DNA of 24,595 nucleotides. It comes from Lachnospiraceae bacterium (lineage in GTDB: Bacteria; Bacillota; Clostridia; Lachnospirales; Lachnospiraceae). Within the stretch, counting starts at the first letter, position 1. Every line of letters begins with the position of its first letter. Location: positions 1-24,595 of the forward strand of contig DNUZ01000026.1 in NCBI GenBank assembly GCA_003507655.1, written 5' to 3'. This document shows positions 14,844 to 24,595 of this stretch, piece by piece. Below the pieces are notes generated by a model. It was given only the letters and a program-made list of their open reading frames with translations. It was not told the DNA's origin and searched no databases. Position numbers and translations under genes: made by a program.

Positions 14844-15956
14844 ATGAAATTAATCTGTTCCAAATCGAATTTATTGTATGGTGTTAATACTGTATCAAAA
14901 GCAGTTCCTACCAGAACTACGATGGCAATATTAGAATGCATTTTAATCGATGCTTCTTCAAATGAAATTAAATTAACTGCAAATGATATGGAACTTGGAA
15001 TTGAGACTGTAATAGACGGTACTATAGAAGAAAACGGAATCATTGCGTTAGATGCAAAGATCTTTTCCGATATCGTAAGAAAACTTCCGGATAATGATGT
15101 TGTGATCGAAACGGACGACAGCTTTAAGACAACCATTACCTGTGAAAAAGCAAAGTTCAATATTGTTGGTAAATCGGGAGAAGATTTTTCCTATATCCCA
15201 TATATAGAAAGAAAAGAACCGATCACTATGTCTCAGTTTACCTTAAAAGAAGTCATTCGTCAGACCATCTTTTCTATTTCAGACAATGACAACAATAAAC
15301 TGATGACCGGAGAATTGTTTGAGATCAATGAAAACCAGCTTAAGGTGGTATCCTTAGACGGACACCGTGTGTCTATCAGAAATATACAGTTAAACAGCAG
15401 CTACGATTATAAAAAAGTCGTTGTACCGGGAAAGACTTTACAGGAGATCAGCAAGATTATCCCTGGAACAACCGATGAAAATGTGGATATCTTCCTGACA
15501 GGCAACCACATTGTGTTTGAATTTAACCGGACAACCGTAGTATCGAGACTGATCGAAGGTGAATATTTAAGAATTGAGCAGATGCTCTCTTCCGATTATG
15601 AGACAAAGATCAAGATCAATAAAAGAGAATTATTAAGCTGTATCGACCGTGCAACCCTTTTAGTAAAAGAGGGAGATAAAAAACCGATCATCATGAATGT
15701 AACGGAAGGAAATATGGAATTAAAGATCCAGTCCTTTATCGGTTCCATGAATGAAGATATTGATATCGAAAAAGAAGGAAAAGACATTCTGATCGGATTT
15801 AATCCAAAATTCTTCATAGATGCACTTCGTGTAATTGACGATGAGGAAGTGACACTTTACATGGTAAATCCGAAAGCACCTTGCTTTATCAAAGATGACC
15901 AGGGAAGTTATATTTATCTGATTCTTCCAGTCAACTTTAACAATGTTGCAAATTAA
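14844..15956 (+). CDS. dnaN: DNA polymerase III sliding clamp, beta subunit
   Basis: DnaN forms the ring-shaped dimer that holds DNA polymerase III and repair proteins on DNA. The 370-residue protein has three tandem clamp folds of about 120 residues each; recognisable parts are the N-terminal KLICSKSNLL, VSKAVPTRTTMAILECILI, SLDGHRVSIR in the second fold and the C-terminal PKAPCFIKDDQGSYIYLILPV, the usual end that forms the peptide-binding pocket. ATG at 14844 follows AAGGAG (14827-14832) at 11 nt, and that gap is filled by a perfect TTATTCACA DnaA box. Its stop is followed after 15 nt by the S4 gene. Confidence 0.98.
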   Translation: MKLICSKSNLLYGVNTVSKAVPTRTTMAILECILIDASSNEIKLTANDMELGIETVIDGTIEENGIIALDAKIFSDIVRKLPDNDVVIETDDSFKTTITCEKAKFNIVGKSGEDFSYIPYIERKEPITMSQFTLKEVIRQTIFSISDNDNNKLMTGELFEINENQLKVVSLDGHRVSIRNIQLNSSYDYKKVVVPGKTLQEISKIIPGTTDENVDIFLTGNHIVFEFNRTTVVSRLIEGEYLRIEQMLSSDYETKIKINKRELLSCIDRATLLVKEGDKKPIIMNVTEGNMELKIQSFIGSMNEDIDIEKEGKDILIGFNPKFFIDALRVIDDEEVTLYMVNPKAPCFIKDDQGSYIYLILPVNFNNVAN

Positions 15957-15971
15957 GGAGCCTGTGAACAG

Positions 15972-16177
15972 ATGGAAACAATAAGAATAAAAGATGAATA
16001 TATAAGACTCGGACAGGCGTTGAAGTTAGCAGGTCTGGTGGGTTCCGGCGTTGATGCAAAGATGGTCATACAGGACGGGCTTGTAAAAGTCAACGGTGAG
16101 ACCGAGTATCAGCGTGGAAAAAAACTCCACGACAAAGATGTAGTAACTTACGAAGGAGAATCTTTTCAAGTAGAGAC

Positions 16178-16187
<10 letters not shown>
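15972..16187 (+). CDS. yaaA: S4-domain RNA-binding protein (YaaA/RlbA family)
   Basis: A 71-residue protein consisting of a single S4 RNA-binding domain (LGQALKLAGLVGSGVDAKMVI followed by DGLVKVNGETEYQRGKKL in two strands). The Bacillus subtilis homologue YaaA, also called RlbA, sits at the same place between dnaN and recF and has been linked to ribosome assembly. AAGGAG precedes the ATG by about 9 nt. The last 10 nt overlap recF, whose start codon lies in its C-terminal coding sequence, implying coupled translation. Confidence 0.93.
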
Positions 16188-19190
<3,003 letters not shown>

Positions 19191-19213
19191 ATAACAAGAG
19201 GAGTTATTAGAAA

Positions 19214-21751
19214 ATGGATGATAAGATATTTGATCAGGTTCATGATATAGACCTGAAAAAAACAATGGAAACCTCTTATATAGACTATGCAATGAGCGTT
19301 ATCGCTTCCCGTGCATTGCCTGATGTAAGAGACGGTTTAAAACCGGTACAGAGAAGAGTTCTGTATTCCATGATCGAATTAAATAACGGACCGGACAAGC
19401 CGCATCGTAAATGTGCGCGTATTGTCGGAGATACCATGGGTAAATACCATCCGCATGGTGACAGTTCCATTTATGGAGCACTTGTCAACATGGCACAGGA
19501 ATGGTCGACACGTTATCCACTTGTAGACGGACATGGTAACTTTGGTTCTGTGGATGGCGACGGTGCTGCAGCAATGCGTTATACCGAAGCACGTTTGAGT
19601 AAAATTTCCATGGAGATGCTTGCGGATATCAATAAAGATACCGTAGACTTCATGCCGAACTTTGATGAGACAGAAAAAGAACCTGTAGTGCTTCCATCCC
19701 GTTATCCGAATCTGTTAGTCAACGGAACCACCGGAATTGCTGTAGGAATGGCAACAAACATTCCGCCGCACAACTTAAAAGAAGTCATTGCAGCAGTTGT
19801 AAAAATTATCGACAATCAGATATTAGAAGACAGAGAAACAGAATTAGAAGAAATATTAAATATCGTAAAAGGTCCTGATTTTCCAACCGGAGGAATGATC
19901 CTTGGAACCACCGGAGTGGAACAGGCATACCGGACAGGACGTGGAAAAGTCCGCGTGCGTGCCGTGACAAATATCGAGCCTATGGCAAACGGAAAGAACA
20001 GGATCGTAGTCACAGAGCTTCCATACATGGTAAATAAGGCAAGACTCATAGAAAAGATTGCTGAAATGGTACGCGATAAGCGGATCGATGGAATCACGGA
20101 TTTAAGAGATGAGTCCAACCGTCAGGGAATGAGAATCTGTATCGAGCTGCGTCGTGATGTCAATGCAAACGTAGTATTAAACCAGTTGTTCAAGCATACC
20201 CAGTTACAGGATACTTTTGGAGTCATCATGTTAGCACTTGTCAACAATGAACCAAAAGTCTTAAATCTGAGTGAAATGCTCAACTATTACCTTCTTCATC
20301 AGAAGGATGTAGTGACAAGAAGAACAAAATATGAATTAAATAAAGCCGAAGAACGTGCACATATCTTACAGGGATTGCTGATCGCACTTGATAATATCGA
20401 TGAAGTCATTCAGATCATCCGCTCCAGCCGTACCACACAGGAGGCAAAAGAGCGTTTAGTCGAAAGATTCGGGCTGACCGATGTACAGGCACAGGCAATC
20501 GTAGATATGCGTCTGCGTGCACTGACAGGATTAGAAAGAGAAAAATTAGAGACAGAGTATAAAGAACTCATGGAAAAAATTGCAGAATTAAAGGCAATTT
20601 TAGCAGATGAGAAAAAATTACTCGGAGTCATCAGAGAAGAAATCATGATTATTTCCGATAAATACGGAGATGAGAGAAGAACCAGCATCGGATTTGATGA
20701 ATATGATATTTCCATGGAAGATTTAATTCCATTAGAAAATACCGTAGTAACCATGACAAACCTTGGTTACATCAAACGGATGAGTGTCAACAACTTCAAG
20801 AGCCAGAATCGCGGTGGAAGAGGAATCAAAGGTATGGATACCATAGATGATGATTACATCGAAGATCTGTTTATGACAACGACACATCATTACCTGATGT
20901 TTTTTACCAATACCGGAAAAGTATATCGTATCAAAACATATGAGATACCGGAAGCAAGCCGGACATCGAGAGGAACAGCAATTATCAACATCCTTCAGCT
21001 CCAGCCGGGTGAAAAAATATCAGCGGTGATTCCGATAAAAGAATACAAAGAAGACGAATATCTCTTCATGGCAACTAAGAACGGAATCGTAAAAAAGACT
21101 TCCATCGTAGAATATGCAAATGTCAGAAAGACAGGACTTGCTGCAATCAATCTGCGTGAAGAAGATGAATTGATAGAAGTTAAGATCACGGATAACCGGA
21201 AAGATATCCTGATGGTTACAAAATATGGACAGTGTATCCGTTTCCATGAGACAGATGTCAGAAAAACGGGACGTACCTCCATGGGCGTGATCGGAATGAA
21301 CTTAACAGCCGGAGATGAAGTAGTAGCAATGCAGCTTCATACGCAGGGCGATTCTTTGATGATCGTTTCTGAAAAAGGTCTTGGAAAATGTACACTGATT
21401 TCCGAATTTACGGCACAAAATCGTGGTGGAAAAGGTGTAAAATGTTACAAGATCACAGATAAAACAGGAAATATTATCGGAGCAAAAGCAGTAAACAAAG
21501 ACAATGAAGTTCTCCTGATCACAACAGAGGGAATCATCATTCGTATTTCCGTAGAAGGCACAGCACTTCTTGGAAGAGTAACTTCCGGTGTCAAACTGAT
21601 GAATCTGGATGAAGGTGTTACGGTTGCAAGTATGGCAAAAGTAAGAGAAGATAAATCCATAATAGAGAATCAGAATGAAGAAGAGTCCGCAGAAGAGGAA
21701 TATTCAGAAGAAAATAAGGAAGTTTCCGAGGAAGTTCCAAAGGAAGAGTAA
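19214..21751 (+). CDS. gyrA: DNA gyrase subunit A
   Basis: GyrA cuts and rejoins DNA and wraps it. The 845-residue protein has the winged-helix breakage domain with catalytic Tyr123 ([11 protein letters not shown]), the quinolone-determining region [10 protein letters not shown] (79-88), the coiled-coil gate and the C-terminal pinwheel with GyrA-box-like motifs QNRGGRG (531-537) and QNRGGKG (735-741). It ends in a Glu-rich tail of about 25 residues. The position matching E. coli Ser83 is Ser, while that matching Asp87 is Gly88; this may be a lineage trait. GAGG precedes the ATG. It is the last gene before a strong terminator. Confidence 0.98.
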   Translation: MDDKIFDQVHDIDLKKTMETSYIDYAMSVIASRALPDVRDGLKPVQRRVLYSMIELNNGPDKPHRKCARIVGDTMGKYHPHGDSSIYGALVNMAQEWSTRYPLVDGHGNFGSVDGDGAAAMRYTEARLSKISMEMLADINKDTVDFMPNFDETEKEPVVLPSRYPNLLVNGTTGIAVGMATNIPPHNLKEVIAAVVKIIDNQILEDRETELEEILNIVKGPDFPTGGMILGTTGVEQAYRTGRGKVRVRAVTNIEPMANGKNRIVVTELPYMVNKARLIEKIAEMVRDKRIDGITDLRDESNRQGMRICIELRRDVNANVVLNQLFKHTQLQDTFGVIMLALVNNEPKVLNLSEMLNYYLLHQKDVVTRRTKYELNKAEERAHILQGLLIALDNIDEVIQIIRSSRTTQEAKERLVERFGLTDVQAQAIVDMRLRALTGLEREKLETEYKELMEKIAELKAILADEKKLLGVIREEIMIISDKYGDERRTSIGFDEYDISMEDLIPLENTVVTMTNLGYIKRMSVNNFKSQNRGGRGIKGMDTIDDDYIEDLFMTTTHHYLMFFTNTGKVYRIKTYEIPEASRTSRGTAIINILQLQPGEKISAVIPIKEYKEDEYLFMATKNGIVKKTSIVEYANVRKTGLAAINLREEDELIEVKITDNRKDILMVTKYGQCIRFHETDVRKTGRTSMGVIGMNLTAGDEVVAMQLHTQGDSLMIVSEKGLGKCTLISEFTAQNRGGKGVKCYKITDKTGNIIGAKAVNKDNEVLLITTEGIIIRISVEGTALLGRVTSGVKLMNLDEGVTVASMAKVREDKSIIENQNEEESAEEEYSEENKEVSEEVPKEE

Positions 21752-21755
21752 CATA

Positions 21756-21788
21756 AAAAAGTTCCTGCTTGAAAAGCGGGAACTTTTT
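21756..21788 (+). terminator. Strong intrinsic terminator after gyrA
   Basis: A 15-bp stem (21756-21770 with 21774-21788, one G-U pair) with a 3-nt loop begins 4 nt after the gyrA stop and carries its own run of five T. It ends the dnaN-to-gyrA transcript. Confidence 0.92.
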
Positions 21789-21839
21789 GAATTTAAAAGA
21801 AATATATTTTTTTATAAAAATTTATAAAAAGGAGAAATT

Positions 21840-22733
21840 ATGCCACAGACAATCTATGAAGTATTATGGATATTTATCGTATATGCAGTGATCGGCTGGT
21901 GTTCCGAAGTAGCATATGCTGCATTAGATACCGGAAAATTTGTAAACCGCGGATTTTTAAATGGACCATATTGTCCGATCTACGGATTCGGAATCTCATT
22001 GGTCATCGTAGTATTAACGCCGCTGAAAGAAAATTTATTGATCCTGTATATCGGTTCCGTGATACTGACCTCAGTCATTGAATACATTACAGGCTACTTA
22101 TTAGAAAAAGTATTCCACAACAAATGGTGGGATTATTCCGATAAACCATACAACATCAAAGGATACATATGTTTAAAATTCTCACTATTCTGGGGATTTG
22201 CCTGCACCTTTATCGTATTGATCCTGCATCCGATCATTTATGGTATCATAAAAATCGTTCCGTTTCTGATAGGAGTTATCATCTTAACCGTAGTGCTTGT
22301 ATTTTTTGCAATAGACTGCGGAATTACCGTTGCGACCATAATGAAATTTAATGAACGGTTAAAACGGATGAACGAAATAGCCCAGAGAATCCATCATCTG
22401 TCCGATGAGGTTGGCGAAAATATCTACGAAAACGTAACAGAAGCTCTTGAGAAAAAAGAAAAATTTGAGGAAGAGCATGAAGAGCAGATCGTAAAGATAG
22501 CGGAAAAGAAAGAAAATATCAGATTAGGAGCAGAAGTCCGCAAGATCGAAGGCAGAATGGAAATAGAGCGTCTGAAAGAACAGTACCGGAATATGTTAGA
22601 AGAAAAGATCAATGGACATAACCGTTTGATGAAAGCATTCCCGAAAATGACCTCTGACAACCATAACGAGACACTTCAAAGATTAAAAACATATATAGAA
22701 AAAAGAGGAAAATCAGATGATAAGAGAAGTTAA
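21840..22733 (+). CDS. PF06541 family membrane protein (putative ABC transporter permease, CmpB-like)
   Basis: A 297-residue protein whose first 165 residues contain about five membrane segments with the family hallmarks GWCSEVAYA, GFLNGPYCPIYGFG and WDYSDKPYNIKGYICLKFSLFWG. This matches PF06541, which is annotated as a putative ABC transporter type IV but whose function is not established; no ATPase partner is nearby. The last 130 residues are highly charged and predicted to form a coiled coil in the cytoplasm. ATG follows AAGGAG. The last 17 nt overlap the fumarase alpha gene in another frame, suggesting a shared transcript, although no functional link is evident. Confidence 0.85.
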   Translation: MPQTIYEVLWIFIVYAVIGWCSEVAYAALDTGKFVNRGFLNGPYCPIYGFGISLVIVVLTPLKENLLILYIGSVILTSVIEYITGYLLEKVFHNKWWDYSDKPYNIKGYICLKFSLFWGFACTFIVLILHPIIYGIIKIVPFLIGVIILTVVLVFFAIDCGITVATIMKFNERLKRMNEIAQRIHHLSDEVGENIYENVTEALEKKEKFEEEHEEQIVKIAEKKENIRLGAEVRKIEGRMEIERLKEQYRNMLEEKINGHNRLMKAFPKMTSDNHNETLQRLKTYIEKRGKSDDKRS

Positions 22734-23562
22734 TGTAAAAGAAATCACAGAAAACATCAAAGAAATGTGTATCGAAGCAAACTATACCCTGTCCCCGGAT
22801 ATGGACAAAGCCATGAAAAAAGCAGCAGAAGAAGAAAAATCCGAACTTGGAACAAAAATACTGAATCAGCTTCAGGAAAACTTAGTGATAGCAGACAGTG
22901 AAAAAATACCGATCTGTCAGGATACCGGAATGGCAGTTGTATTTGTGGATATCGGACAGGAAATTCATTTCACGGGTGGACAACTGGAAGAAGCTATCCA
23001 CGAAGGAGTCCGTCAGGGATACACAGAAGGATATCTTAGAAAATCCGTTGTAAAAGATCCGATTGAACGTGTCAACACAAAAGACAATACCCCTGCCATC
23101 ATTCATTACAATATCGTTCCGGGAGAAAAAATCAAAATAACCGTTGCACCAAAAGGATTTGGAAGCGAAAACATGAGTCGTATCTTTATGTTAAAGCCGG
23201 CAGATGGGATTGAAGGCGTAAAAAATGCAATTTTAACAGCAGTAAAAGATGCCGGACCAAATGCCTGTCCTCCAATGGTTATAGGAGTCGGAATCGGTGG
23301 AACATTTGAAAAAAGTGCAATTCTTGCAAAAAAAGCTCTTACCAGAAATTTAGAAGAGCCTTCCGAAATTCCATATGTCAGAGAATTAGAAAAAGAAATG
23401 TTAGAAAAGATCAACAGTCTTGGAATCGGACCGGGCGGACTGGGAGGAACAACAACCGCTTTAGCTGTCAACATCAATACCTATCCGACACATATTGCAG
23501 GACTGCCGGTAGCTGTAAATATCTGCTGCCATGTAAACCGTCATGTCGTAAGAGAAATCTAA
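22717..23562 (+). CDS. fumA: Class I fumarate hydratase, alpha (N-terminal) subunit
   Basis: Class I fumarases are oxygen-sensitive [4Fe-4S] enzymes that convert fumarate and malate into each other; in anaerobic Clostridia they are often made as two subunits. The 281-residue protein covers the PF05681 domain with cluster-ligand candidates Cys67 (PICQDTG), Cys184 (GPNACPPMVIGVGIGG) and Cys270/Cys271 (NICCHVNRH). The start is ATG 22717 with GAGG upstream, inside the end of the membrane-protein gene. L-tartrate dehydratase alpha belongs to the same family and cannot be excluded, but no tartrate genes are nearby. The beta subunit follows after 63 nt. Confidence 0.9.
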   Translation: MIREVNVKEITENIKEMCIEANYTLSPDMDKAMKKAAEEEKSELGTKILNQLQENLVIADSEKIPICQDTGMAVVFVDIGQEIHFTGGQLEEAIHEGVRQGYTEGYLRKSVVKDPIERVNTKDNTPAIIHYNIVPGEKIKITVAPKGFGSENMSRIFMLKPADGIEGVKNAILTAVKDAGPNACPPMVIGVGIGGTFEKSAILAKKALTRNLEEPSEIPYVRELEKEMLEKINSLGIGPGGLGGTTTALAVNINTYPTHIAGLPVAVNICCHVNRHVVREI

Positions 23563-23625
23563 CAAATCTGAGAATCCAGTTTAGTATATATTATAGAAGA
23601 AAAATAATCAGAGAAGAGGTTGAAG

Positions 23626-24186
23626 ATGGATAAAAGAATAACAACACCGATCACAGAAGAAATAACAAAAGATTTAAAAGCAGGAGATTATGTTTATATA
23701 ACCGGAACTATCTATGTTGCAAGAGATGCAGCACATAAAAGGATGATAGAAGCCTTAGACCGGGGGGAGCAGCTTCCTATCGAAATAGAAAACGCTACCA
23801 TATACTATATGGGACCATCACCTGCAAGAGAGGGACGGCCAATCGGTTCTGCCGGACCGACAACAGCAAGCCGGATGGACAAATATGCACCGACGCTTTT
23901 AGACCTTGGACAAAAAGCAATGATAGGAAAAGGAAAGAGGACAAAAGAAGTCATAGAAGCCATGAAAAGAAATCATGCAGTCTACTTTGCAGCAATCGGT
24001 GGGGCAGGAGCACTTTTGTCAAAATGTATCACAGAATCAGAGATTGTCTGCTATGAGGATTTAGGGGCAGAGGCAATCCGAAAACTGCAGGTCAAAGATT
24101 TTCCGGTAATCGTAGTCATAGATTCAGACGGAAATAATCTGTATGAAACAGCTATCCAGGAGTATTGTACATTAAAATTAAGATAA
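23626..24186 (+). CDS. fumB: Class I fumarate hydratase, beta (C-terminal) subunit
   Basis: The 186-residue protein is the PF05683 domain that completes the fumarase active site. Visible motifs are GPSPAREGRPIGSAGPTTASRM (about 66-87), IGKGKRT (107-113) and GGAGALLSKCI (about 126-136), which form the swivelling substrate-binding domain of class I enzymes. The frame also opens at TTG 23620, but ATG 23626 sits 6 nt after AGAGG and is preferred. It follows the alpha gene by 63 nt and is probably co-transcribed with it. No terminator is evident downstream. The gene symbol is tentative, since naming differs among species. Confidence 0.87.
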   Translation: MDKRITTPITEEITKDLKAGDYVYITGTIYVARDAAHKRMIEALDRGEQLPIEIENATIYYMGPSPAREGRPIGSAGPTTASRMDKYAPTLLDLGQKAMIGKGKRTKEVIEAMKRNHAVYFAAIGGAGALLSKCITESEIVCYEDLGAEAIRKLQVKDFPVIVVIDSDGNNLYETAIQEYCTLKLR

Positions 24187-24291
24187 GCCGTATATTTTGG
24201 AAAAAACAGGATATTACTAAATAAGAATAAAAACATAAAAACTGTAAAAAAGGCAGCAAGAAAAAAATGTAAAAAAATATACAAAATAGGA

Positions 24292-24320
24292 TTGACAAAT
24301 AGAAGTTCCTTTAGTACAAT
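24292..24320 (+). promoter_or_regulatory. Promoter of the tRNA-Ser gene
   Basis: A perfect TTGACA (24292-24297), a 17-nt spacer and TACAAT (24315-24320) precede the tRNA by about 60 nt. The interval from 24187 to 24291 has no other recognisable signal. Confidence 0.85.
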
Positions 24321-24379
24321 AACCTATGCGTCATCAAAACGCAAAAGAAAACAATTTTATCATTGGAAAATGTAAATTC

Positions 24380-24468
24380 GGAGAAGTACTCAAGTTGGCC
24401 GAAGAGGTGCCCCTGCTAAGGGTATAGGTCGGGTAACCGGCGCGAGGGTTCGAATCCCTCCTTCTCCG
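24380..24468 (+). tRNA. tRNA-Ser (anticodon GCU, reads AGC/AGU)
   Basis: The acceptor stem GGAGAAG pairs with CTTCTCC (24461-24467) and leaves discriminator G at 24468. The anticodon stem TGCCC/GGGTA holds the loop CTGCTAA with anticodon GCT at 24415-24417; a long variable arm typical of serine tRNAs and a T arm with GGTTCGAATCC follow. CCA is not encoded and would be added after transcription. Total length is 89 nt. Confidence 0.95.
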
Positions 24469-24509
24469 CTCGGTTTTCTAAAAAATTGTTTTTTTTATGA
24501 AAAAACCTG

Positions 24510-24595
24510 TTGACAAACGCAGAAAGCTGTGATAGGATATAGAAGTTGTCGCGTAAGACAGCAGGACAGAGGACCTTGATAACTGAACAGTGAAA
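24510..24595 (+). promoter_or_regulatory. Promoter and leader of an rRNA operon that begins past the right edge
   Basis: A perfect TTGACA (24510-24515), a 17-nt spacer and TAGGAT (24533-24538) are followed by a leader ending in GGACCTTGATAACTGAACAG (within 24570-24590). That phrase is the kind seen ahead of 16S rRNA in clostridial operons and resembles the antitermination leader. The 16S gene itself is outside the window. The T-rich stretch before the promoter (24471-24503) shows only a weak hairpin and could be the tRNA terminator. Confidence 0.75.

Noticed and set aside
24051..24284. Minus-strand small membrane protein at the fumarase end
   Set aside because: More than half overlaps fumarase beta antisense and the rest is poly-A/T-rich spacer; no ribosome site or conserved pattern.

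Overview
The window is the replication-origin region of a low-GC Gram-positive anaerobe, most likely a member of the Lachnospiraceae (class Clostridia). The reasons are the gene order rpmH/oriC/dnaA-dnaN-S4 protein-recF-gyrB-gyrA on one side and rnpA-yidD-yidC-jag, mnmE-mnmG-rsmG and parA-parB on the other; the DUF3881 and DUF4446 genes behind parB; a two-subunit class I fumarase; and AT-rich DNA. The genus cannot be decided from the sequence alone.

Left arm (1 to about 12,900). Nearly everything is on the minus strand, so it is read away from the origin. From the origin outwards it holds rpmH-rnpA-yidD-yidC-jag (ribosome, RNase P, membrane insertion, RNA binding), ended by a terminator; mnmE-mnmG-rsmG (tRNA wobble-uridine modification and 16S rRNA methylation), ended by a two-way terminator; one head-on gene for a degenerate alpha/beta hydrolase with its own promoter; a gene for a stand-alone DegS-like coiled-coil protein; a 942-bp non-coding stretch with two perfect parS sites and three diverged copies of an 80-95 bp repeat; and then parA-parB-DUF4446-DUF3881. 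The first 266 bases hold palindromes and a possible promoter for a gene beyond the left edge.

Origin (12,907-13,289 and 14,652-14,843). DnaA-box-like sites lie on both sides of dnaA, and a 35-nt run of pure A/T lies between dnaA and dnaN. This is the two-part oriC layout known from Bacillus subtilis. Coding strand flips here.

Right arm (13,290 to the end). On the plus strand come dnaA, dnaN, an S4-domain gene, recF, gyrB and gyrA (the last four closely packed or overlapping), then a strong terminator, a PF06541 membrane protein overlapping fumA-alpha, fumA-beta, a tRNA-Ser(GCU) with its own promoter, and finally the promoter and leader of what looks like an rRNA operon beginning just past the edge.

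Most of the window is core housekeeping DNA and I do not see an undescribed multi-gene system. The points that deserve a second look are small: the repeat family beside parS, the 36-bp palindrome around the second parS, a hydrolase without its catalytic histidine, a kinase-less DegS-type coiled coil, a YidC with tyrosine where the groove arginine is expected, and a DnaA box sitting inside the dnaN ribosome-binding region.
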